DNA of 64,000 nucleotides from Planctomycetota bacterium (GTDB lineage: Bacteria > Planctomycetota > Phycisphaerae > Phycisphaerales > SM1A02). The notes below the pieces were generated by a model. It did no database searches, had not been told where the DNA came from, and saw nothing but the letters and a program-made list of their open reading frames with translations. Both the position numbers and the translations under genes were made by a program. The stretch spans positions 1 through 64,000 of the forward strand of contig JADFIR010000006.1 of NCBI GenBank assembly GCA_022566535.1, given 5' to 3'. Shown here one piece after another: positions 17,992 through 24,814 of the stretch; the first letter of the stretch is position 1, and each line of letters begins with the position of its first letter.

Positions 17992-18384
17992 TCAATCCCA
18001 GCGGAAGACACCCTTGCGCCAAGCGTAGACGTACGCCACGATCGAGGTGCCGATGAAGAACATGATTCGGCCAAGGAACAGCCCGGCTTCGGGACTCCTC
18101 GGGGCAAGGTTGGAGAACGTCACCGCCCAGGGATAAAGAAAGATGATCTCCACGTCGAACACCAGGAACGTCATCGCCAGAATGTAGAAGCGGACATTGA
18201 ACCGCTTCCTGGCGGAGCCGATGGGGTTCATCCCCGATTCGTAGGCGATCCCTTTGGCCGGCCCTTCCCTCCGCGGGCCCAGCACATGCGTCAGCGCCAG
18301 GTTGGCCACCGCAAAGAGAATCACCATGACCACCAGCACGCCAATGGGAGCATACGCCTCAAGCTCAACGGCAAGAAAGATCAC
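17992..18384 (-). CDS. nuoA: NADH-quinone oxidoreductase subunit A
   Basis: Membrane subunit of respiratory complex I. The 130 residues have three membrane segments (about 12-34, 66-88, 100-120) and the conserved loop KGIAYESGMNPIGSARKRFNVRFY between the first two; FLVFDVEIIFLYPWAV is the family signature. Start is GTG 18384, with GGAG seven bases before. Unusually, no nuoB or other complex I gene follows: the downstream DNA is the nrdJ 3' region, so nuoA is an orphan here. Confidence 0.93.
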   Translation of the reverse strand: MIFLAVELEAYAPIGVLVVMVILFAVANLALTHVLGPRREGPAKGIAYESGMNPIGSARKRFNVRFYILAMTFLVFDVEIIFLYPWAVTFSNLAPRSPEAGLFLGRIMFFIGTSIVAYVYAWRKGVFRWD

Positions 18385-18503
18385 GACCTACTCCAATGGC
18401 TGCAGACCACGGCGCCTTGAGACCCGCTGGTGATCCACAATGGCGGAAAGTCTACTTGCCGCTGCGCCTTGCCTCAAGCCGCCGCAGGCTTGACACTACC
18501 GCC

Positions 18504-18821
18504 ATGCCCTGCCTCATCGGTTGCCTGGCCCTGGCTACTCCCCGCTTTGCGATCATTCTCGTGGTCATCTTCAGCAACTATCTCGGCGCCGCCTATCAGA
18601 CGGTCCTCTGGCCGCTGCTGGGGTTCTTCTGCATGCCGCTGACCACACTGGCCTACGCCTGGGCGATCAATTCGCACAGCTCCGTAACGGGGATCTACCT
18701 GGTGGTGGTCGTCCTGGCCGCGCTGATGGACCTGGGGGTCATCGGCGGCGGAGCGTCCAATCGGCGAGTCCGGCGATATTACGTTCGATCGGAAAGGAAT
18801 CCTCGCACTTCGGATCATTGA
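18504..18821 (+). CDS. Small membrane protein of unknown function
   Basis: 105 residues from ATG 18504, with three hydrophobic segments (about 10-30, 33-54, 60-80) and a basic tail (RRVRRYYVRSERN). Divergent from nuoA. No family recognised; an earlier in-frame start exists but would add an unlikely soluble leader overlapping the nuoA promoter region. Confidence 0.5.
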   Translation: MPCLIGCLALATPRFAIILVVIFSNYLGAAYQTVLWPLLGFFCMPLTTLAYAWAINSHSSVTGIYLVVVVLAALMDLGVIGGGASNRRVRRYYVRSERNPRTSDH

Positions 18822-18879
18822 TCACCCTGCGAACCGGTGCTGCTGTGTTCTGACCGCTTTCCTTTGGACGTTTCGACGT

Positions 18880-20580
18880 TTAGACTCTTCGACGATTCGC
18901 CGGGGTGTAGCTCAGCTTGGCAGAGCGCCTGCTTTGGGAGCAGGAGGCCGCTGGTTCAAATCCAGTCACCCCGATTTGCGGCGACTCGTTGACAGCACTT
19001 GTCAGCGGGTCGCTTCTCTTGCCAGAGTCACCACTTGCGCGCGTCGGCGTCTCGACCCGATATTCGAGTCTATCGCCGGTCGCCTTGTCAGCACTTGACT
19101 GGTTTGTACCTGTTCGGTCAGTGGCTGGTACAAACCCTGGTACAAACCCTGGTACAAACTGTTGTCCCTCCGTGCCCGTTGCCCGCTGTCGCACCGGTCG
19201 GTCGTCGCCATCAAGCGGCAGGTCGGGCAGCACGTCAAGAGCACCTGCCACGTCCAAAAGCTTCGGATCGGTGTAGACGTTCATCGTCAGGGCGATGTCA
19301 CTGTGCCTCATTGCCGCCTGAGCCGTCCGCGGGGCGACACCGCCCTTGCTCAGATGGGTGCCGAACGTGTGTCGCAGGGCGTGTACGTCGATGGTGCGTC
19401 CCCGCTCATCGCGCTTCGGGATGTTGGCGAGCTTCAGGTCGCGGTCGAGGATACGCACCAGTTGCTTCGGCACGTTGAACACTGGCATGTCTACCGGCAA
19501 CTTCATCGGTATCGGCTCACCACGCCGCCGTGCTTCCGCCTGGAGCGACCGAAGATTGTCAGCGAGCCATCGGCGAAGGTCGTCCGTGAGATCGCCTCTG
19601 AGCGGAATCTCCGAGCCTTGACGGTTTTTCTCATGGCGAGCATTGAGGGCCGCATATGCTACCGCACCGTCGAGGTCCAGATCGCCCACGGTCAACGACG
19701 CCAATTCACCCCGCCGGAGTCCCGTCAGTACCAGCGTCTTGTAGATCAGTGCCCGCTCCCGACCCAGCCGTTCGAGGGTCGCCCGTGTCGCGTCGCTTAG
19801 GCTGGCAGCGACTTGGCCTTTGCGCGGGCCTCGCCGAATTGTCATCCGATCCAGCAGCGGACGGCGACGTGCCACGCGCAGCAGCTTCACAAGCTCGTCC
19901 TCGGTCATCGCTCTGCGCTTTCGCCTGCGATCAGTCTTTTCGTTAGCCCGCTTCATGCGAGCAAACGGGTTCACGGTAAGTCGGCAGGTATCAACGCACC
20001 AATTGCCGAACCCAACCAGGGCTGCAAGGTGGGCGTTGCGACTCCGAGCCGACATACCAGTGGCCCTCTGGTGGGCAAGCCAACGCTCCATCACCGATTG
20101 GTCGAGGTCGGCCAGAATCGTAAACACGCACTCAGCAGCGAGCCGTTTGAGATAACGCTTCCGGTCCTCGCGGTGAGTCTTGCTCACATCCTTCTCACGC
20201 AGATGGCCGTCATATGCCGCGAAATGTTCGCTCAGCGGAATGCGCTGGTGATCGGCGGCGGCATCCTCAGCCACACTTAGCACATTCGACCTGACCAGTT
20301 CAGCCCGTCGCACCAGCTCAGCGAGCAATGAGCGGGCAGCAACCTCATCACGGCACCCGGTCGCCACCTTGCGGACGATGCCGGAGCCATCCCGATATTT
20401 GGCGAGGTACTTGCTGGATCGGATTCGGATGCGATCACCCTTCGCCGTTTTTGTCACGGGCGCAGTGCGAGTCTTGCCCACCTTGGGCTTCCAGCGGGCG
20501 TACCGCTCGCCCTTTCGAGTGAAGATTTCCGCCCCTTCGGGTACAGCCTTTGTCACGGTTGGTTTGTAAACGGTTGCCAT
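18880..20580 (-). CDS. Tyrosine-type integrase of the tRNA-Pro element
   Basis: Catalyses site-specific integration and excision. All catalytic residues are present: Arg289 (LTGLRRGEL), Lys318, His400 and Arg403 (VHALRHTFG), His426 (AMRHSD) and Tyr436 (MNVYTD). An N-terminal SAM-like DNA-binding domain covers about 110-215. The 566-residue frame is longer than needed: after ~440 a variable tail contains GFVPGFVP repeats encoded by the arm-site DNA (19127-19160), and the last ~30 residues (VTGFEPAASCSQSRR...) are simply the antisense of tRNA-Pro. The true functional end is probably upstream, but the frame only stops at 18880. It is 3 bp after the XRE gene and adjacent to the att site, as usual for tRNA-targeting elements. 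Confidence 0.93.
   Translation of the reverse strand: MATVYKPTVTKAVPEGAEIFTRKGERYARWKPKVGKTRTAPVTKTAKGDRIRIRSSKYLAKYRDGSGIVRKVATGCRDEVAARSLLAELVRRAELVRSNVLSVAEDAAADHQRIPLSEHFAAYDGHLREKDVSKTHREDRKRYLKRLAAECVFTILADLDQSVMERWLAHQRATGMSARSRNAHLAALVGFGNWCVDTCRLTVNPFARMKRANEKTDRRRKRRAMTEDELVKLLRVARRRPLLDRMTIRRGPRKGQVAASLSDATRATLERLGRERALIYKTLVLTGLRRGELASLTVGDLDLDGAVAYAALNARHEKNRQGSEIPLRGDLTDDLRRWLADNLRSLQAEARRRGEPIPMKLPVDMPVFNVPKQLVRILDRDLKLANIPKRDERGRTIDVHALRHTFGTHLSKGGVAPRTAQAAMRHSDIALTMNVYTDPKLLDVAGALDVLPDLPLDGDDRPVRQRATGTEGQQFVPGFVPGFVPATDRTGTNQSSADKATGDRLEYRVETPTRASGDSGKRSDPLTSAVNESPQIGVTGFEPAASCSQSRRSAKLSYTPANRRRV
18901..18974 (+). tRNA. tRNA-Pro (anticodon TGG)
   Basis: A complete cloverleaf: acceptor CGGGGTG/CACCCCG with discriminator A, D arm GCTC...GAGC, anticodon arm CCTGC-TTTGGGA-GCAGG with TGG at positions 34-36, and T arm GCTGG-TTCAAAT-CCAGT. 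CCA is not encoded. Its 3' half is the attachment site of the element that follows. No terminator follows directly; the likely original one is now at 38588-38617. Confidence 0.95.
18930..18975 (+). repeat. attL: tRNA-Pro 3' half, direct repeat copy 1
   Basis: Runs from the anticodon stem to one base past the tRNA. Identical to 38541-38586 except at 18952 (T versus A) and 18964 (A versus T), which pair with each other in the T stem. Confidence 0.9.
19101..19160. promoter_or_regulatory. Left arm-type integrase binding sites (predicted)
   Basis: GGTACAAACC occurs at 19127-19136 and 19139-19148, GGTACAAACT at 19151-19160 (12-bp period), and the inverted form GGTTTGTACC at 19101-19110. The same motif, also at 12-bp period, occurs twice near the other end of the element, and I noticed it nowhere else in the window. 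The sites lie 125-185 bp inside attL, within the integrase reading frame. Confidence 0.65.
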
Positions 20581-20583
20581 AGA

Positions 20584-20811
20584 TCACCTGCCCTTTCGGT
20601 GTCGCCGTTTGCGCGTGGCAGCGATGTTCAACCCCAAGAGGTCGGCCAAGGCGTCGAGGTATTCCATCGACAACCCACCCTTGCCCGACACGAACCGGCT
20701 GATCGTCGATTCGGAGACACCCAGTTCCTTGCTGATGCGGTACTGGCTCAGCCCGCTGGCTTTCACCGCTCGCCGGATTTGCTCGCTCAGCTTGACACGC
20801 CTTTTGGCCAT
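20584..20811 (-). CDS. XRE-family helix-turn-helix regulator
   Basis: 75 residues with a complete Cro/C1-type HTH (ASGLSQYRISKELGVSESTISRFVSGKGGLS), then LDALADLLGLNI and a basic tail. Probably represses or times integrase expression, since the integrase start follows 3 bp later on the same strand. Confidence 0.85.
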   Translation of the reverse strand: MAKRRVKLSEQIRRAVKASGLSQYRISKELGVSESTISRFVSGKGGLSMEYLDALADLLGLNIAATRKRRHRKGR

Positions 20812-20865
20812 CAGTCCTACGATACCCGATACTTCTACTCAACGCAAGCGCTACTTTGCAGATTC

Positions 20866-21090
20866 TCAATCCGCCGCCTTCAAACCAGTCATCGTGCAGC
20901 CGTTCAAGATGAACGCCTGGATCAGGTCTTTCCGCCAGCGCGTGAGCCGCCCGACCTTGACGGGCCGCGGGAGCTTTCCGGCATCGGCAAGGCGGTAGAC
21001 CGTTCGCCAAGAGCAACCTAGCATCGCGCCAACCGCCCTGACATCAATTAGAACCAAGGAATCGGTCACCGGTGCTTGCTTCGTCATCAT
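20866..21090 (-). CDS. Excisionase-like helix-turn-helix protein
   Basis: 74 residues from the ATG pair at 21085-21090, with GGAAG upstream. The MerR/AlpA-type winged HTH is visible: VRAVGAMLGCSWRTVYRLADAGKLPRP, then VGRLTRWRKDLIQAFI. Proteins of this size and position act as recombination directionality factors or excision activators. It sits in the order recombinase, XRE, HTH, ATPase, as in many integrative elements. Confidence 0.75.
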   Translation of the reverse strand: MMTKQAPVTDSLVLIDVRAVGAMLGCSWRTVYRLADAGKLPRPVKVGRLTRWRKDLIQAFILNGCTMTGLKAAD

Positions 21091-21374
21091 GAGACTTCCG
21101 AGGTCTGTGCCCGTTGGTCGGTGTGGGTCGAAAGGCCGACCACCACCCTCGCAGTGGCCGGCCAGTGTCACCAGGCCGGGACGAATCCCGGCCCAGGTTC
21201 ACGGGGGGTCTCGGTGTGTCGGCCGCCGCGAGGAGGCACCGATGCCTCGCAGCACCTCGACTCGCAGCGACCTGGCGCCGGGGAGCCGAACCCGGCAATG
21301 ACATTCGACCAGCGGCCCGGTGAAGGGCCCCGACCGGCCGACCATCGTTCGACTGATGGAACCTCCGCGGGCCG

Positions 21375-22553
21375 TCATCGTGATTCCCCCGCCGGCTTCT
21401 GACACTGGCCATCATGGGTGGGAGAGTTGGCAACCTGGCAAACAGGTTTTTCAGGGTCGTTAGCCCTGTTTGCCTGTTTGCCAAACTCTCTCCTAGGGGT
21501 TCCGGGCAACCACCAACACGAGTCACCGACCTGGCCACTGTCGTTGCGGTCTCGCTCGGATTCGACGTGCAGGTCAGCCTTGGCCCGATTCACTGTCCGC
21601 CAGGCGAACCCTGCTGCCTCGGCGCGCTTCTTCACCTCATCCGCCGCCATTGGCCCTTCGGCCAACGTCCTCTCCAGGAACGTCTTGGCTCGCTGAGTCT
21701 CGCTGGGCCCACGTCCGCCGCCAGCCCTTACCACGTCGTCTGCGGTTAGGTGGACAGGTTCCGGATTCCAGGCGACATAGGGAACGCCGTCACCGTTCTC
21801 GCAAATGTAGAACGCGAGGCCCTTCGGTCGCTTGGCCAAGTTCATTTTGAGGGGGAGCATCAGCCGACAGTCATGGCCGTCAGGATCTTCGGCCACGAGA
21901 AACGCCGCCCGCGCCGCCGCCACAAACCCCAGGCTGCCTGTCACTCGATACAACGCCGAACCAAAGTCTGCGACTTTCTTGTTGAGGTGCGAGATGAGCA
22001 CGACGGCGACACTCTGCGCGGCGGCCAACTTCCCCAGCGACCGCATCATCGCCCGGACATCGGTGTTGGAGTTGGCGTCCGCCTTCGCCAGAAACGCCGT
22101 CACCGGATCAATGATTACCAGCCGGGTCGATGGGTGCTGATCGAGCATCACCTCCAACGCTCCCAGCGTCGTGTCGAGGGCGAATGCAAACTCGTCATCA
22201 CAGCCGGAACCGGGAACCTTCACGGCGTCGAGTGAGTGGATGCGCTTGAGGTCGGCGCCCGCCGCATGGAGGCGCGGTGCGATGACGGTCTCAAGATCAT
22301 CCTCAGCGCTCACAATCACGATATCAGCGGCCGGTTGCTTCTCGCGCGAGAACGGCAGAGGCTTCCCCCTCGATACCCTGGCGGCAATGTCCAACATCAT
22401 CAAAGTCTTGGCGACACCGGGATCCCCGGCAATCGTGGTCTCCGTCCCCACCGGTATCCTCTTCGACCACAACCACTGGACCGCCTTGCGTTCAACGTCG
22501 GCGACACATGTCGAGATCGGTTGGAAGAGCGACTTTGTGGGCTTCGTGCTCAT
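21375..22553 (-). CDS. RepA-like AAA ATPase (replicative-helicase-like)
   Basis: 392 residues from ATG 22553, which overlaps the stop of the preceding gene (ATGA), so translation is probably coupled. Walker A is GDPGVAKTLMM, Walker B LVIIDPVTAFL, with the sensor segment VAVVLISHLNKK, as in RecA/RepA-type plasmid helicases (AAA_25). Residues ~290 onward (GPSETQRAKTFLERTLAEGPMAADEV...WRTVNRAK) form a winged-helix-like end. Likely supports replication or mobilisation of the excised element. Walker A has Ala before Lys rather than Gly, a tolerated variation. Confidence 0.75.
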   Translation of the reverse strand: MSTKPTKSLFQPISTCVADVERKAVQWLWSKRIPVGTETTIAGDPGVAKTLMMLDIAARVSRGKPLPFSREKQPAADIVIVSAEDDLETVIAPRLHAAGADLKRIHSLDAVKVPGSGCDDEFAFALDTTLGALEVMLDQHPSTRLVIIDPVTAFLAKADANSNTDVRAMMRSLGKLAAAQSVAVVLISHLNKKVADFGSALYRVTGSLGFVAAARAAFLVAEDPDGHDCRLMLPLKMNLAKRPKGLAFYICENGDGVPYVAWNPEPVHLTADDVVRAGGGRGPSETQRAKTFLERTLAEGPMAADEVKKRAEAAGFAWRTVNRAKADLHVESERDRNDSGQVGDSCWWLPGTPRREFGKQANRANDPEKPVCQVANSPTHDGQCQKPAGESR

Positions 22554-23350
22554 AGCGCGTGCCTTAGAAAATCCCTGATCTTGCGGTCGAGCGAGTCGGC
22601 GAGCCGTGGAGTGCATTCCACGTCTGACTCCCCCAGCGCGGCGGTGAAGTGGTCGAACGCATGAATGAACACAAGGCCGATGAAAGTGGGCACGTACGCT
22701 TCGGGCTCCGACATCAGTGCCCTCGTCAGAAACTCCCACCTCTCCTCGATAGACAGCGATCGTGGCAGCCCGTCGCTGTGCCTGACCCTCGCGGCTGGCC
22801 GACGTGGGTAAATCTTTGGGTAGCCCGGTGTCGGCGTCTTGATGGGGTCCGGAAGCGGTTGACCGGTACGCCGCGCCTCGACCGCCGCCAGCTCATCGAG
22901 AACGGCCCGCACAATCGCCTTCATCCATTTATCAACACTGCTGCGCCTAATGCCGAAGCTCTGCTTGGCGCTGGTGAGTTTCCACCTCAGCGAAGCCGGC
23001 TCCGTCAGCGCGTTGCCTGAGAAAGAGATGCACCCCGCATCGTGCGAGCACACCGCCACGCTCACGGCACCGGGGACCACGTCCTGGCCGATGACTCGAT
23101 AGAACAGCCCCTCCCCGACCGTCCCGTCGCCAGGAACGCCCTCGACGGCAACGATGGGAAACGCCGGCCGCCTCGGCCTGCTGCGCGCTGCTATCCTTGT
23201 ACCGTTCCGTCGGCCGTCACCGTTGCCTCGCGGGGGGTCCGGGGGTGGGGAAACGGCCGGAGGACGCGACGAACGCCCTCCAGCCGCGAAAGATGGCTCA
23301 CATGGTGGGGCTGTACGCGAACTCGCCGTAGATTTAGTGTTCTTGCACAT
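22550..23350 (-). CDS. Hypothetical protein coupled to the RepA-like ATPase
   Basis: 266 residues from ATG 23350, chosen for the GGAG seven bases upstream. The first ~60 residues are Pro/Arg-rich. The rest looks folded (FPIVAVEGVPGDGTVGEGLFYRVIG; ERWEFLTRALMSEPEAYVPTFIGLVFIHAFDHF). The last four bases overlap the start of the ATPase gene. Family not recognised; context suggests replication or its control. Confidence 0.6.
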   Translation of the reverse strand: MCKNTKSTASSRTAPPCEPSFAAGGRSSRPPAVSPPPDPPRGNGDGRRNGTRIAARSRPRRPAFPIVAVEGVPGDGTVGEGLFYRVIGQDVVPGAVSVAVCSHDAGCISFSGNALTEPASLRWKLTSAKQSFGIRRSSVDKWMKAIVRAVLDELAAVEARRTGQPLPDPIKTPTPGYPKIYPRRPAARVRHSDGLPRSLSIEERWEFLTRALMSEPEAYVPTFIGLVFIHAFDHFTAALGESDVECTPRLADSLDRKIRDFLRHAL

Positions 23351-23423
23351 CGTCTTTCTCCGTGCCCGTGCGGCTCCCTGTGCCAATGCTGAGCCAACGG
23401 GCATTTTCATTTTCACGGCGCAG

Positions 23424-23654
23424 CTACATCGCAGCGCCCTGATGTTGACTCTCCAGGGCCGCAACCGGCCGCGTCCGCTTCGACGCTGAAATCGCCAAAC
23501 TTCGCTCAATCCGGGCGAGCTGGTCAGAGGTCCACACGCGATAGGCACCGATGCGGCAAGCAGGCTCCGGCCCGTAGGTGACGAGCGCGTGGTTGAGGGT
23601 GGCCCGCGTGACGCGGAAGTGTGAAACGAGCTGTCCAATCGTCAGACAATCCAT
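23424..23654 (-). CDS. Small DNA-binding protein (MerR/HTH-like)
   Basis: 76 residues from ATG 23654: CLTIGQLVSHFRVTRATLNHALVTYGPEP then CRIGAYRVWTSDQLARIERSLA. This is the two-part layout of small HTH_17/MerR-like proteins. It lies between the repeat array at 23761-23830 and the two coupled replication-module genes, so it may bind that array. Confidence 0.6.
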   Translation of the reverse strand: MDCLTIGQLVSHFRVTRATLNHALVTYGPEPACRIGAYRVWTSDQLARIERSLAISASKRTRPVAALESQHQGAAM

Positions 23655-23760
23655 GCGTGTCGCTCCAGGGTTCAGGTTCACTAGCAGAGAATACGCACAC
23701 CGCCGATGGTGTGGGCAGAGCCACGGAACACCCTTTATTTGCAGGGTTTCCGGCCGACGC

Positions 23761-23830
23761 TGGCTCGATTTGGCCAACGCTGGCTTGATTTGTGTGTTGA
23801 GGTGTGTTGAAACGTGGCAAGCTGTGTTGA
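23761..23830. repeat. Helically phased short repeats (iteron or operator candidate)
   Basis: TGTGTTGA occurs at 23793-23800, 23803-23810 and 23823-23830 (10 and 20 bp apart). TGGCTCGATTT at 23761-23771 and TGGCTTGATTT at 23781-23791 are 20 bp apart. All start points fall on one helical face. The array lies just upstream of the HTH/unknown/RepA-like genes and next to the stop of the gene at 23836. Confidence 0.55.
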
Positions 23831-23835
23831 ACGCA

Positions 23836-24405
23836 CTACTCTCCGCTCTTGTCGTGGTACTTACGGTACTTCGGGAACATCTGGCAGAGGTCATCGTGCT
23901 CGGCGTAGGCCGCGTGGTTCACGACCACGACCTTGCAACCGGCCGTCCGTAGGGAACGGGCGATGGAGTATGAGCGTTTCCCAATGATGCCCTCGACCTC
24001 ATCCCTTCGGAGTTTCACGGGCCGCTTGAACCCTTCCAACTCACCGGCCCCATCCGTGGGTGCCGGGTCGATTTGAGCTTCGTTGACGACCAGAGCTAGT
24101 TCGTCCAGCATCCGTTGGAGCAATCCATCGCCTGCGCGCCATTCCGAAAGCGGGATGAGGGTCGCACGGCTGATGTAGCGCAGCCGCCGGGCAACGTCGG
24201 GCATCTCAGTGCGTACCTGCTCACACAGTTGGGCGCGGTACATTTCGAGGTTCCGGTAGCCGACGTGCTCGTTGTTGGTGAGCGCACCGGCGCAAATCAT
24301 CTTCACCCAATCGGGATAGGCCTCTTCCAGGGCCGCCGCTTCGATGACAATCAAAGCCTGCGGAGCGGACCTCAGCGGACGACGCAATCTGAGTAATGCA
24401 ACCAT
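23836..24405 (-). CDS. Hypothetical protein of the element's replication/regulation module
   Basis: 189 residues, mostly helical, ending in Lys/Tyr-rich sequence (MFPKYRKYHDKSGE). No motif recognised. Same strand as the HTH-to-integrase series, and first in that series. The start is uncertain because the first 20 residues (MVALLRLRRPLRSAPQAL) could be untranslated. Confidence 0.5.
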   Translation of the reverse strand: MVALLRLRRPLRSAPQALIVIEAAALEEAYPDWVKMICAGALTNNEHVGYRNLEMYRAQLCEQVRTEMPDVARRLRYISRATLIPLSEWRAGDGLLQRMLDELALVVNEAQIDPAPTDGAGELEGFKRPVKLRRDEVEGIIGKRSYSIARSLRTAGCKVVVVNHAAYAEHDDLCQMFPKYRKYHDKSGE

Positions 24406-24814
24406 TGTGAGCCTTCGATGGCGAGCCGAGAAGTGCCGGGAAGGCTCTCACCGGCACCCCATCGGACCGCCGAACCATCCTACGCCCCACGATTCGGCCG
24501 GGCCAAGCCAACGAAAGACCCGTCGCCCGACTCAACACCGCGATCAGACGCGGTTGCCGGCGGCACCGGCGCGGGTCGGCGGTTCGGCCGTAGGCTGGTC
24601 GGGGTGTGTCTGTCTGGGGTGGACTTCGTAAGGGACCGTAGGGACAGCGGCTTGCCTCGATCGGCTGCCATGGCCTCAGCTCGGGCCCACTTCCAAGCGA
24701 AGCCCTGTCGCTAAGGCTGGTAGCAGTTCTCGCGTTCCCACCAGTCGTCGCACGGTACACTGCACTTCCGTTGGTGGCGCATGCCTTGCGAAAGCATGCC
24801 ACTGGACGAGGGCC
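24406..24814. other. Intergenic gap before the OLD-family gene
   Basis: About 410 bp between divergent genes. Open frames on both strands have no coding character that I trust. It should carry promoters for both sides, though none could be fixed. No repeats noted. Confidence 0.4.

Noticed and set aside
18880-18974. Last ~30 residues of the integrase frame as a protein domain
   Set aside because: They are the antisense of tRNA-Pro. The same peptide appears at attR, so it is a by-product of the att site.
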